Shown: positions 18,584 to 27,660, counted from the first letter of the stretch. The stretch: DNA of 64,000 nt from Gemmatimonadaceae bacterium (GCA_020851035.1 JADZDM010000025.1:248001-312000), one strand, 5' to 3'. Notes: generated by a model not told the origin, from the sequence alone. Numbers and translations are program-made.

Positions 18584-19005
18584 GAGAAATGGCATTCGGG
18601 TGGCGCGCTGACCAAGTTGGCCACCGCCGCAATCGTGGAGAGTATCCCGCCAGATCGGCGGCCGAAACGTTGGGACGCCTCACATCCTGTCAGGCAAACC
18701 CTTTCGGAAAGTTATCCGGTCGAGCTCGGCCGGGGCAGTCGCAAGACCTCAGTCCCTGCGTGGGGGGTGTCGGATCGCGGCCACGCAATGATCATCAACC
18801 GTCGGTACGCGATGGCAGTGCCCGGTCCCATTCGGTGCAGTCCAGTCTGCCAGAAACGCTGCGGACTCCCTCGACACGCCCGGGACATGACGCGCGGCCG
18901 GTCTCCGCGTGCGTCTGTCCTGTCACCCCTCCGTTCCGGGATCGGCTGCCGCGCGGGGCGACGTCTGTCCCGCGCCTCAGTTTCCGGTTCCAGCGGATGA
19001 GGTCG
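18584..19005. other. Intergenic region, no gene seen
   Basis: This ~420-base stretch holds the upstream region of the flavoprotein gene and the 3' side of the Cdd1-like gene. Apart from a weak hairpin at 18647-18661 (CCGCC/GGCGG) I see no coding potential, clear promoter or repeat. Confidence 0.5.
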
Positions 19006-19314
19006 TCACTCCGTGGCACGCCCGCGATGCGCCGCACGTGCGGCCACCTGCGCCTTCCGCTCCGCCGTGTAGTGCCACCAGGGCGTCGACGGCCCCCCTT
19101 CCATGTACCGGACAGCCGCGATGAAGACGTCGATGCAGCAGGGGTCGTGTCGCTGACCGGTCACATGGCAGAGCCTGTCATAGAGCGCCAAGGGATCCAT
19201 CCCGACCAGCGCTGCGGGCGACGAGAGGCCGAGCGTCTCGAAGTCGCCCGCCGTGGCCCGGCCGACGTTCGGGATCTGCTCGAAGCGGGTGACACTGCTG
19301 CGGTCGGCGCGCAT
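19006..19314 (-). CDS. Cdd1-like helix-hairpin-helix protein
   Basis: A 102-residue protein resembling the Cdd1/'pathogenicity locus' family. A helix-hairpin-helix opens with RFEQIPNVGRATAGDFETLG. The family's typical tail contains LYDRLCHVTGQRHDPCCIDVF and ends in a Trp-rich PWWHYTAERK. The fold suggests nucleic-acid binding, but no function is established. The start at 19314 is chosen because upstream codons carry no domain; the frame remains open further up. The gene is divergent from the tricorn-like protease gene, from which it is separated by about 155 bases. Confidence 0.75.
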   Translation of the reverse strand: MRADRSSVTRFEQIPNVGRATAGDFETLGLSSPAALVGMDPLALYDRLCHVTGQRHDPCCIDVFIAAVRYMEGGPSTPWWHYTAERKAQVAARAAHRGRATE

Positions 19315-19470
19315 TGATCCAGGTGGAAAGACAGGAACGGCAGTGCCGGGCCGTCGGCAACGAGCCGCGGCAGCGCTGGCAGGCGCCACCACATATTGCG
19401 CGCTGGCCTCGGCACCGCGCCACCCCGCCTCTGCGCCGATGACCCGACGCCCTCCCACCGCGACGCCCCC

Positions 19471-22400
19471 ATGATGATCCGTGCCTTGCTGCTCGCCACC
19501 GCTGCCGCCGGTGCTCTGCACGCGCAGGCGCCGCGCCCCACGCTCATCGAGCCGTCACTGTCGCCGGATGGCCGCGAGCTGGTCTTCGCCTCGGGTGGCG
19601 ACCTGTGGACGGTGCCGGCGGCCGGCGGCGACGCACGCCTGCTCGTGTCACACCCCGCCACGGAGGGCCGGCCGCTCTGGTCGCCTGACGGCACGCGTCT
19701 GGCGTTCACCAGCACCCGCAGTGGCAACGGGGACATCTACGTCCTCACCCTCGCCAGCGGCGCACTGCAACGCATCACCTTCGATGATGCGCCCGATGTG
19801 CTGGGTGCCTGGTCGCGGGATGGGCAGTGGCTCTGGTTCCATTCGTCGAGCCGCGACATCGCGGGCATGAACGACGTGTTCCGCGTTCCGAGTGGCGGCG
19901 GGACGCCGATGATCGTGGCGGGCGACCGGTACGCCAGCGAGTACTGGCCCGCGCCGTCACGCGATGGCCGGCGGGTGGCGATCACGGCGCGCGGGACCAC
20001 CGCCGCGCAGTGGTGGCGGCGCGGACACTCGCACCTGGACGAGAGCGAGCTCTGGATCGTGACGCTGTCCGGCGATGTGCCCACGTACACCGCCGTGAGC
20101 CGCGGCGGCGACGGCAAGGACCAGTGGCCGATGTGGAGCGCTGACGAACAGTCGCTGTTCTACGTGCGCGACACCGCCGGTGTGGAGAACCTCTGGCAGC
20201 GCGGCGTGGCAGGCGGTGCGCCGCGCCGTGTGACGGCCTTCACCAGCGGCCGCGTGCTCTGGCCATCGATCAGCGCCGACGGGTCGGCCATCGTGTTCGA
20301 GCGGAACTTCACGATCTGGCGCCATGACATCGCCAGCGGCCAGACGCGTGAGGTGCCGGTCACGCTGCGCGGGGCGCCGGCCGTCGCGGATGCGGATCGC
20401 GCCACCGTCACCACCGGTGCGAGCGCACTCGCGGTGTCGCCCGACGGACGGAAGGTGGCGTTCGTGGCGCGGGGTGAGGTCTGGGTGACCGGCGCGAAGG
20501 AGGGCGGGGAGGCGGTGCGGATCTCGGCCAACCCGGGGCCCGACGACGAACCGGTGTGGCTCCCCGACAGCCGTCGGCTCGTCTACAGCAGCAAGCGCGG
20601 GGACGAGTGGCGACTGGTCCGCACCGACGTCGTGACGCGCGAGGAACTCGTGCTCACGCGTGGCGGCGTGGATGTCTCGCCGGTGCGCTCGCACGACGGG
20701 CGACGCATCGCGTACCACCACAACGGCCGCAGCCTCCGCGTGGTCGGCGTGGACGGCACGGACGATCGCGAGCTCACCACCGGCCACTTCGGCAAGCCGC
20801 CGCTGGCGGGATCGGGTGACATCGCGTGGTCGCCGGATGATGCGTGGGTGGCGTTCCTGAGCACCGAGGACCGCGGCTTCACCAATGCCTGGGTGGTGCC
20901 CACCGCCGGTGGTGCGAAGCGGGCCGTCAGCTTCCTCGCCAACGCCTTCGCCGGCTCGATCGTGTGGAGCCGCGACGGGCAGTTCCTGCTCTACGACACG
21001 AGCCAGCGCACCGAGGCCACGGCGATCGTGCGCATCGACCTCGTGCCGCGCACGCCCCGGTTCCGCGAAGACCAGTTCCGCGACCTCTTCACCACCGTGC
21101 CCGTCCGCGACACGGCGCGTCCACCGGCGGCGCGCGATTCCACGTCACGCGACAGCGCCCGCACCGCGCCGCGGCCGGCCCCGCGGACCACGATCGCCTT
21201 CGACGGGATCCGCCGGCGCGCGAGTGTCGTGCTCACCGGGTTCTCGCTGGGCGACCTGTCACCGGATGGCCGGACGCTGCTGCTGGTGGGGCAGTTCGCG
21301 GGGCCGCCGGCGCTCTACATCTACTCGTTGGACCCGCTCGCGGCCGAGCCGCCCGCGCCGCGCCAGCTCACCACCACGCCCGGTGGAAAGTCGTCGGTGC
21401 AGTACGCCGCGGACGGGCGCGAGGCGTGGTTCACCGAGGCGGGCCGCATCACGTCGGTGGTGGTGGAGACGCGCGCCGCACGCACGGTGAGCGTCCGCGG
21501 TGAGATGGATGTCGACGTGGCGGCCGAGCGGCTGGCGGCGTTCGACGAGGCGTGGTCGTACCAGCGTGACGGGTTCTACGATCCGAAGATGCATGGTGCC
21601 GACTGGAACGCCGTGCGCGCGACCTTCGCGCCGCAGGTGCGCGGGGCACGCACGGCCGACGAGTTCCGGCGCCTGCTCAACCTCATGGTCGGCGAGCTCA
21701 ACGCGTCGCACTCGGGTGCTGGCGGCCCACCGTCGCAGCCCCCCTCGACGGGCCGCATCGGGGCCCGGTTCGCGCGCGCGGCCTACGAGGCCGGCGGCCG
21801 GCTGGTGATCGCGGACATCACGCCACTCTCCCCGCTCGCGACCGCCACCGATGCCCGCGTGGGCGAGGTGCTGGTGTCGGTGAACGGCACCCGCATCACG
21901 CGCGGCATGAACCTGGACTCGCTGCTGGCCCACAGCATCGACCGCCGCACCACGTTGCGGCTCGCGACGCCGGCGGGTGTCGAGCGTGACGTGACGCTCC
22001 GGCCGGTGAATGCCGCCACCGACAAGGGGCTGGCGTACCGGCAGTGGGTGGAAGAACGGCGCGCCTACGTGGCGCAGGCCAGCAACGGACGCCTGGGGTA
22101 TGTGCACCTCTTCGACATGGGCCAGGGGTCGCTGGACCAGCTGTTCCTCGACATCGATGCCGAGAACCAGGGCCGCGACGGGATCGTGGTGGACGTGCGC
22201 AACAACAACGGCGGCTTCGTGAATGCCTACGCACTGGACGTGTTCGCGCGGCGGCCGTACCTCACGATGACGCGCCGCGACTCGCCCAGCGCGCCGGCGC
22301 GGCTGCAGCTCGGGCAGCGCTCGTTCGACCGGCCGGCGGTGCTGGTCGTGAACCAGCACTCGCTGTCCGACGCCGAAGACTTCACGGAAGGGTGGCGCGC

Positions 22401-22650
22401 GCTCAAGCTCGGGACGGTGGTGGGTGAGCCGACGTCGGGATGGATCATCTACACCTCGGGTGCGACGCTGGTGGATGGCACGACCCTGCGGATGCCGTTC
22501 ATCCGGATCCAGGGTGCGGATGGCGCGGACATGGAGCTGGTGCCGCGGCCGGTGGACCGGCTGGTGGTGCGTCCGGTGGGCGAGTCGTACACGGCGCGTG
22601 ACTCGCAGCTCGACGCGGCGGTGGCCGACCTGCTCGCGCGGCTGCGATGA
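19471..22650 (+). CDS. Tricorn-like S41 protease with beta-propellers and PDZ domain
   Basis: A 1059-residue exported protease. A short signal peptide ending LHAQA is followed by two propeller regions built of WD40/PD40 repeats (LSPDGRELVFAS, WSPDGTRLAFTS, VSPDGRKVAFVA and others) to about residue 690. A tricorn core-1 helical domain follows, then a PDZ domain (GEVLVSVNGTRI) and the S41 core: VVDVRNNNGGFVN, and NQHSLSDAEDF with the nucleophile Ser in the usual place. Tricorn enzymes trim oligopeptides produced by other proteases. The next gene starts inside its stop (ATGA), so the two are translationally coupled, although their roles are not obviously linked. Confidence 0.92.
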   Translation: MMIRALLLATAAAGALHAQAPRPTLIEPSLSPDGRELVFASGGDLWTVPAAGGDARLLVSHPATEGRPLWSPDGTRLAFTSTRSGNGDIYVLTLASGALQRITFDDAPDVLGAWSRDGQWLWFHSSSRDIAGMNDVFRVPSGGGTPMIVAGDRYASEYWPAPSRDGRRVAITARGTTAAQWWRRGHSHLDESELWIVTLSGDVPTYTAVSRGGDGKDQWPMWSADEQSLFYVRDTAGVENLWQRGVAGGAPRRVTAFTSGRVLWPSISADGSAIVFERNFTIWRHDIASGQTREVPVTLRGAPAVADADRATVTTGASALAVSPDGRKVAFVARGEVWVTGAKEGGEAVRISANPGPDDEPVWLPDSRRLVYSSKRGDEWRLVRTDVVTREELVLTRGGVDVSPVRSHDGRRIAYHHNGRSLRVVGVDGTDDRELTTGHFGKPPLAGSGDIAWSPDDAWVAFLSTEDRGFTNAWVVPTAGGAKRAVSFLANAFAGSIVWSRDGQFLLYDTSQRTEATAIVRIDLVPRTPRFREDQFRDLFTTVPVRDTARPPAARDSTSRDSARTAPRPAPRTTIAFDGIRRRASVVLTGFSLGDLSPDGRTLLLVGQFAGPPALYIYSLDPLAAEPPAPRQLTTTPGGKSSVQYAADGREAWFTEAGRITSVVVETRAARTVSVRGEMDVDVAAERLAAFDEAWSYQRDGFYDPKMHGADWNAVRATFAPQVRGARTADEFRRLLNLMVGELNASHSGAGGPPSQPPSTGRIGARFARAAYEAGGRLVIADITPLSPLATATDARVGEVLVSVNGTRITRGMNLDSLLAHSIDRRTTLRLATPAGVERDVTLRPVNAATDKGLAYRQWVEERRAYVAQASNGRLGYVHLFDMGQGSLDQLFLDIDAENQGRDGIVVDVRNNNGGFVNAYALDVFARRPYLTMTRRDSPSAPARLQLGQRSFDRPAVLVVNQHSLSDAEDFTEGWRALKLGTVVGEPTSGWIIYTSGATLVDGTTLRMPFIRIQGADGADMELVPRPVDRLVVRPVGESYTARDSQLDAAVADLLARLR

Positions 22651-23657
22651 CACCGCGGCGCGCCGCCCCACTCCGCCTCGGCATCCTTGGCGCGGCGCGC
22701 ATCGCACGCGGCTTCGTGGCCGGCGTGGCGGGCTCGCCGGCCGTAGCGGTGACGGCCATCGCGAGCCGCGAGGTGGCGCGGGCGCGTGCCTTCGTGCGCG
22801 ACACCGGCACGGCGCTCGTGGTGCACGCGTCGTATGACGCGCTGCTGGCCGACGACGACGTGGACGCCGTGTACGTGCCGCTGCCGAACGGGCTGCACGG
22901 CGCGTGGTCGATCCGGGCGATGGAGGCGGGGAAGCACGTGCTGTGCGAGAAGCCGCTCGCTGCCACCGTGACCGAGGCGATGGCGATGTACGACACCGCC
23001 CGCGCGTGCGGGGTGCGGCTGGTCGAGGCATACCCGTACCGCTCGCAGCCGCAGACGCTGCGGTTGCAGGAGCTGCTGGCGGAGGGGGCGATCGGCAGGG
23101 TGCAGCTCGTGCAGGCCAGCTTCGGGTTCCCGCTCGTGGACCGCACCGACATCCGCTTCGATGCGGAGCTAGCCGGTGGTGCGCTGATGGACCTGGGGAG
23201 TTATCCGCTGAGCCTCATCCGCATGATCAGTGGCGCCGCACCCGTGGCCATGCAGGCGCTCGGGCACTGGGACGCGCTCGACGTGGATCGCGCGGCGATC
23301 GTGTCGCTGCAGTTCGCGGATGGAATGCTGGCGCAGGCGGCGTGCAGCTTCGAGACGGCGGTGCACCGCCAGGCGCTCATCGCGGGTGATGCGGGGTCGA
23401 TCGAGACCACGTTCGCCAACCACTCCGACCTGGGTCCACCGCCGGTGATCCGGATCAGGCGCGGCACGGGTCGGCGCGACGCGTGGGAGGAGATCGAGGT
23501 GGCACGGATGAACGGCTTCCGCGCGGAGGCAGAGGCGTTCGCGGGCTACGTGCGGGGCGCGGAGTGGAACGGCATCAGCGAGGCGGAATCGCTGGACGTG
23601 GCGGCGATGCTGGACGGGTTGAGGGCGCTGGTGGCGACGGAGCGGGGCGGCACCTAG
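22647..23657 (+). CDS. Gfo/Idh/MocA-family NAD(P)-dependent oxidoreductase
   Basis: A 336-residue cytoplasmic dehydrogenase. The Rossmann motif is LGILGAARIARGFV near the N-terminus, and the family hallmark CEKPLA at about residue 100 supplies the Lys that contacts cofactor and substrate. The C-terminal domain contains GGALMDLGSYPL, typical of members acting on sugars, trans-dihydrodiols or 1,5-anhydro sugars. It starts four bases inside the protease gene. Its TAG stop shares the palindrome CTAG with the stop of the convergent propeller gene, leaving no room for a terminator between them. Confidence 0.9.
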   Translation: MTPRRAAPLRLGILGAARIARGFVAGVAGSPAVAVTAIASREVARARAFVRDTGTALVVHASYDALLADDDVDAVYVPLPNGLHGAWSIRAMEAGKHVLCEKPLAATVTEAMAMYDTARACGVRLVEAYPYRSQPQTLRLQELLAEGAIGRVQLVQASFGFPLVDRTDIRFDAELAGGALMDLGSYPLSLIRMISGAAPVAMQALGHWDALDVDRAAIVSLQFADGMLAQAACSFETAVHRQALIAGDAGSIETTFANHSDLGPPPVIRIRRGTGRRDAWEEIEVARMNGFRAEAEAFAGYVRGAEWNGISEAESLDVAAMLDGLRALVATERGGT

Positions 23658-24679
23658 CGACTGGACATCCGCGGCGCTGCATACGCCACGCCATCCGGCG
23701 TCTCGCCGGCCGCGATCTCGCGCACGATGCGCCGTGTCGCGAGGTCGATCACCGCCACCGTGCCCTTCGCGCTCAGCGAGAGGTACGCGAACCGGCCGTC
23801 CGGCGCGACCACGATCCCCTGGGGTGCGGTGCCCGCCAGGGCGAGGCGCGCGAGCTCCGCATGGGTGCGCCGGTCGATGAAGCGCAGCACCTCGCCGCGC
23901 AGGTCGGGCACCAGCGCGACTGCGGTGTCGGGTGTGTAGGCCACGCGGTACGGCCAGCCGAGCCCCGTTGCGGCGGGGGTGACGGCGCCGGTCGTGACGT
24001 CGACCACACTCACCACGCCCGTCGCGTTGCTGCCGACCCACACCTCGCGTCCGTCGGGGGTGACGTTGATCGCCTCCGGCTGCGCCGGCACGGAGATGCT
24101 CCGCACGAAGGTACCGGCCACGAGGTCGAGTTCGGAGATGCTGTGGCTGCCGATGTTGCCGGTCCATGCGCGCCGGCCGTCCGCGGCGACCCCCACCATG
24201 TGCGAGCCGGCCTGCTGCGTCGGCACGGCGCGCAGGATCTCGCCGCGCGCGATGTGCACCACCAGCACCACCCGGTTCGCCTCGGAGGTGACAGCCACGG
24301 CGGAATCACCGGGCAGCATGACCAGGCCGTGCGGGCGACGGTACTCGCCGAGGCTGATCGTGCGCGCCACACGCCGCTGCGCCACGTCGATCACCGTCAG
24401 CGTGCTGCCGCCCACCTGCGCCCCGTAGTCGGACACCACGGCGGTGCCGCCGGCGCGGGTGATCACGACCTCGTGTGGCCCCTGGCCGGTGGGCAGCGTC
24501 GCGAGGACGGTGCCGCTCGCGATGTCGATGATGGTTGCGGTCGCAGGCCCCTTGTTGGTCACGACCAGGGTGCCGGCCGGTGCGGGCTGCGCGCCGGGTG
24601 CCCCCGCGCGGCCGGCGAGGAGCAGGGCGGCCATCGCCACGCCGGACACCCGTCGGATCGGGTGGCTTCCTGATGTCAT
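23654..24679 (-). CDS. Secreted YVTN-type beta-propeller protein
   Basis: A 341-residue exported protein with a signal peptide (AMAALLLAGRAGAPGAQ). It consists of about seven ~42-residue blades of the YVTN/cytochrome-D1-like type, each with patterns such as TATIIDIASGTVLATLP, GSTLTVIDVAQRRVARTI and VSVVDVTTGAVTP. Such propellers are usually binding or redox-accessory surfaces; no heme or metal motif is visible, so a catalytic role is unlikely. It shares a CTAG stop with the convergent dehydrogenase gene. A tiny HhH gene lies directly upstream on the same strand. Confidence 0.85.
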   Translation of the reverse strand: MTSGSHPIRRVSGVAMAALLLAGRAGAPGAQPAPAGTLVVTNKGPATATIIDIASGTVLATLPTGQGPHEVVITRAGGTAVVSDYGAQVGGSTLTVIDVAQRRVARTISLGEYRRPHGLVMLPGDSAVAVTSEANRVVLVVHIARGEILRAVPTQQAGSHMVGVAADGRRAWTGNIGSHSISELDLVAGTFVRSISVPAQPEAINVTPDGREVWVGSNATGVVSVVDVTTGAVTPAATGLGWPYRVAYTPDTAVALVPDLRGEVLRFIDRRTHAELARLALAGTAPQGIVVAPDGRFAYLSLSAKGTVAVIDLATRRIVREIAAGETPDGVAYAAPRMSSR

Positions 24680-24725
24680 GTCGCGCTCCGGATCGTGAAG
24701 GTGTGTCCTGTCCCGCGGGCGGGTG

Positions 24726-24944
24726 TCAGGTGCGGAAGCTCAACCCGCGGAGCGCCAGGGCATCTCGCAGGATCCGCACGCCTTTCGGACCCATGCCGTG
24801 CAGGAGCGCGATCTCCGCCTCGGTCCAGGTCGCGAGCTGCTCGACCTGCGTGACGTTCACGCCGGCCAGTGCGCGCAGGGCGGGCTGCGAGATGCCCCTG
24901 GGAAACCCGCCGGCCTCGGGATCGAGCCTCGGCGGCGGTGTCAT
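24726..24944 (-). CDS. Small helix-hairpin-helix (RNAP alpha-CTD-like) protein
   Basis: A 72-residue protein consisting almost entirely of one domain with the pattern ISQPALRALAGVNVTQVEQL then LLHGMGPKGVRILRDAL. This resembles the helix-hairpin-helix of the RNA polymerase alpha-subunit C-terminal domain and related small DNA-binding proteins. The ATG at 24944 gives just the domain; the open frame upstream is low-complexity. It lies about 45 bases upstream of the propeller gene on the same strand. It is unlikely to be a fragment, because no missing half is visible in the neighbouring frames. Confidence 0.7.
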   Translation of the reverse strand: MTPPPRLDPEAGGFPRGISQPALRALAGVNVTQVEQLATWTEAEIALLHGMGPKGVRILRDALALRGLSFRT

Positions 24945-25164
24945 CGGATTCCCCGGATGCCGGCGCGTACGCCGTCCGTCAGGAATGACAGCGCGTGGTG
25001 CATCATCATGGCCTCGGTGCTGGCGTGTCGAGCCATTCGGCATGGCGGGGGGGCTCGGACGACGCGACGGCGATCCCGTCGGTGCGGTCCGCTGCAGTGA
25101 CGGGACGATAGCTGCGGTGGCGCGGGCACTGTAGCCCCGCACCGTCGGGGAGGTGCCGGACCGG

Positions 25165-25950
25165 GTGCGTCCTGCCCAGCTTTGGGATGTGTCCGCCACC
25201 TCGACGCTCCCGCACCTCGTGCTCGAGGCACTTGCCTACTTCGTGGCCGGCCGGCTCTACTGGCGCGAACGGAGTGCGGGCCTGCAGCCGCCGGCGCGCG
25301 ACCGCTTCCTGCTGCTGGGGTGCGCGGTGTTCGGGGCCGCCGTGGGGTCGAAGGTGCTGCATGTGCTCGAACACCTGCCGGCGCTGCTGGCCCAGGACGA
25401 CACCCGGCTCTTCCTCGCGGGCAAGTCGGTGCTGGGCGGCTTCCTTGGCGGCACCGTGGCGGTGGAGGTGGGGAAGCGGCTGATCGACTGGCGCGTGCCG
25501 ACCGGCGATGCGTGGGTGGCGCCCATCACGGCGGGGCTCGTGATCGGGCGGATGGGCTGCCAGCTCTCGGGGCTCTGGGACCAGACGTACGGCACCGTCA
25601 CCACGCTGCCATGGGGCTGGGACTACGGGGATGGCCTGTCGCGGCACCCCGTCGCGCTGTACGAGATGCTCGCCGTTACGTTGCTGTTCGTGGCGATCCG
25701 GCGGCGGTGGACGGCCACCACGGGCGCGCGATTTGCAGCGCTGCTGCTCGGGTACTGCGTGCTGCGATTCGTGCTCGAGTTCCTCAAGCCGCCCTTCGGG
25801 CCGGTCGCGACCGGCACGCTGCCGGTGGCGCGCTACGCGGGGCTGACCGCGATCCAGTGGGCCGCGCTGGGTGGCGTGACGTGGTTTGTCTGGCTGTTCC
25901 GTGCGCGGCGTGCGGGTGCGCCGCTGCCTGCTGTGCTCCCTGCACCCTGA
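25165..25950 (+). CDS. Lgt-like integral membrane diacylglyceryl-transferase-family protein
   Basis: A 261-residue polytopic membrane protein, probably with seven transmembrane helices, matching the Lgt (prolipoprotein diacylglyceryl transferase) family. The recognisable elements are GLVIGRMGCQLSGLWDQTYG, corresponding to the Lgt GRxGNFxNGExxG segment, then SRHPVALYEML, matching HPxxLYE, and a final amphipathic GLTAIQW segment. The Asn-rich middle of the Lgt signature is changed to CQLSGL, so it may be a paralogue with another acceptor rather than housekeeping Lgt. True Lgt moves diacylglyceryl from phosphatidylglycerol onto the lipobox Cys. The GTG at 25165 is chosen because GGGGAGG overlaps the earlier GTG at 25153. 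Its stop is three bases before the radical SAM gene. Confidence 0.82.
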   Translation: MRPAQLWDVSATSTLPHLVLEALAYFVAGRLYWRERSAGLQPPARDRFLLLGCAVFGAAVGSKVLHVLEHLPALLAQDDTRLFLAGKSVLGGFLGGTVAVEVGKRLIDWRVPTGDAWVAPITAGLVIGRMGCQLSGLWDQTYGTVTTLPWGWDYGDGLSRHPVALYEMLAVTLLFVAIRRRWTATTGARFAALLLGYCVLRFVLEFLKPPFGPVATGTLPVARYAGLTAIQWAALGGVTWFVWLFRARRAGAPLPAVLPAP

Positions 25951-25953
25951 CCG

Positions 25954-27387
25954 ATGCCCCGGACCCGGCCGTTCCTGTACTACGACCAGGTGGTGTCGCT
26001 CTGCGATCACTGCCTGCGGCGCATCGAGGGCAAGCTCGTCATCCGTGACGGTGCGGTGTGGATGCACAAGTGGTGTCCGGCGCACGGGCACGCGAAGGTG
26101 CTGGTGGCGTCGGACGAGAAGTTCTGGCGGCTGGGACGCGAGGTGTACATGAAGCCGCCCGAGATGCCGGAGCGCTTCAACACCCCGATGGCGTGGGGCT
26201 GTCCGTACGACTGCGGGCTCTGTCCCGACCACATGCAGCACTCCTGCCTCACCATCCTCGAGGTCACGGACCACTGCAACCTGTCGTGCCCCGTGTGTTA
26301 TGCGGCCAGCGGCCCGCACCGCACGGAGCGGCGCGACCTGGCGACGATCGAGCGGATGCTGGACGCGATCGTGGCCAACGAGGGGACGCCCGACGTGGTG
26401 CAGATCTCCGGCGGCGAGCCGACCACGCACCCGGACTTCTTCGCGATCCTCGATGCCGCGAAGCGGCGCCCGATCCACCACCTGATGCTGAACACCAACG
26501 GCATCCGCATCGCGACCGAACCGGGGTTCGCGGAGCGGCTGGCGACGTATGCGCCGGGATTCGAGGTGTACCTGCAGTTCGACTCGCTGCAGCGTGACGC
26601 GCTGATGACGCTGCGCGGGGCCGACCTGCGCCGCATCCGCGAGGATGCCGTGGCCGCCCTGGACCGGGTGGGGCTTTCCACCACGCTGGTGATGACCGTG
26701 GCCGCCGGCGTGAACGACCAGGAGATCGGCGACGTGGTGCAGTGGGCCACGCAGCATCCGTGCATCCGGGGCGTCACGCTGCAGCCGATCCAGTTCGCCG
26801 GCCGGCTGGACGGCGTGCCGGGCACCACCGCGCGGCTGACGCTGACGGAGGTGCGCCAGCGCCTGCTCGACCAGTGTCCGATCTTCCAGCCCGACGACGT
26901 GATCCCGGTGCCGTGCAACGCCGATGCGCTGGCGATGGGCTACGCCCTGCGCACGCCGGCGGGCATCGTGCCCCTCACGCGCTTCCTGCCCCCCGAGGTG
27001 CTGCTGGCGGGCGACCGCAACACGATCGTCTTCGAGCAGGACCCGGCGCTCAAGGACCAGGTGTTCCGGCTCTTCGCCACCAACCACTCGCCGGAGTCGC
27101 AGGCGACGCACCTCGCCTCACTGCTCTGCTGCCTGCCGGCGGTGGACGCGCCGGGCATCGGCTACGACAGCGTCTTCCGCGTGCTGATCATGGCCTTCAT
27201 GGACGCGACGGCGTTCGACGTGCGCGCGATGAAGAAGAGCTGCGTCCACATCGTGCAGCCGGACGGGCGGATCATTCCCTTCGAGTCGTTCAACCTGCTG
27301 TACCGCGACGACCGGCGCGCATTGCTGGCCGAGCGGCGTGGCGAGGTGGAGGCACTGTACCAGGTGACACCGCGGAGCCCGTCGTGA
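25954..27387 (+). CDS. Radical SAM enzyme of the tetraether lipid synthase (MJ0619/Tes)-like family
   Basis: A 477-residue Fe-S enzyme. The radical SAM cluster is C108-x3-C112-x2-C115 in DHCNLSCPVCYA, and the SAM-binding GGEPT follows at residue 153. Upstream lies a second Cys block, GCPYDCGLCPDHMQHSC (Cys83, 87, 90, 98), and a zinc-ribbon or rubredoxin-like site (C17-x2-C20 and CPAHG at Cys41). Near the C-terminus is CVHIVQPDGRIIPFESFN. This set, two metal sites before the SAM core plus the C-terminal block, is as I recall it for archaeal MJ0619/Tes, which joins lipid tails to make tetraethers and was earlier annotated as a pterin methyltransferase. In this bacterium the substrate is inferred, not shown. 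It sits between an Lgt-like gene and a membrane-protein gene whose start overlaps its stop. Confidence 0.82.
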   Translation: MPRTRPFLYYDQVVSLCDHCLRRIEGKLVIRDGAVWMHKWCPAHGHAKVLVASDEKFWRLGREVYMKPPEMPERFNTPMAWGCPYDCGLCPDHMQHSCLTILEVTDHCNLSCPVCYAASGPHRTERRDLATIERMLDAIVANEGTPDVVQISGGEPTTHPDFFAILDAAKRRPIHHLMLNTNGIRIATEPGFAERLATYAPGFEVYLQFDSLQRDALMTLRGADLRRIREDAVAALDRVGLSTTLVMTVAAGVNDQEIGDVVQWATQHPCIRGVTLQPIQFAGRLDGVPGTTARLTLTEVRQRLLDQCPIFQPDDVIPVPCNADALAMGYALRTPAGIVPLTRFLPPEVLLAGDRNTIVFEQDPALKDQVFRLFATNHSPESQATHLASLLCCLPAVDAPGIGYDSVFRVLIMAFMDATAFDVRAMKKSCVHIVQPDGRIIPFESFNLLYRDDRRALLAERRGEVEALYQVTPRSPS

Positions 27388-27647
27388 AGCGGATCCTGGT
27401 GGGGATCGCCCTGTTCATCACCGGTGCGATCGGGCTCGTGCTCTCGTTCTGCGGCGCGATGTTCATGGAGTACGCCAGCAAGCACGGTGGCACCGGCAAC
27501 GGGGACTTCGCGACGGCGGCCACGGTGACCGGGGTGGGCGCGCTGCTGGTGTTCGGCGTGATCGCGTACGTCGTGCGACGGGTGCGGCGCTCGCGCGCAC
27601 CGCGCGTGATGACCGGCAGCATCCGCTCCACCGACGAACTGCCGTGA
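27384..27647 (+). CDS. Small two-helix membrane protein
   Basis: An 87-residue protein I do not recognise. It has two hydrophobic helices (ILVGIALFITGAIGLVLSF and TGVGALLVFGVIAYVV) joined by a short Gly-rich loop, then a basic stop-transfer stretch (RRVRRSRAPR) that puts the C-terminus in the cytoplasm. Its GTG start overlaps the radical SAM stop as GTGA, so it is translationally coupled to that enzyme and may tether or assist it at the membrane. The methyltransferase gene follows after 13 bases. Confidence 0.65.
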   Translation: MKRILVGIALFITGAIGLVLSFCGAMFMEYASKHGGTGNGDFATAATVTGVGALLVFGVIAYVVRRVRRSRAPRVMTGSIRSTDELP

Positions 27648-27660
27648 CACGCGTGACGCC

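Noticed and set aside
27648-27660. SAM or cobalamin riboswitch before the homocysteine methyltransferase
   Set aside because: Only 13 bases separate it from the upstream gene, leaving no room for a riboswitch; it is internal to an operon.
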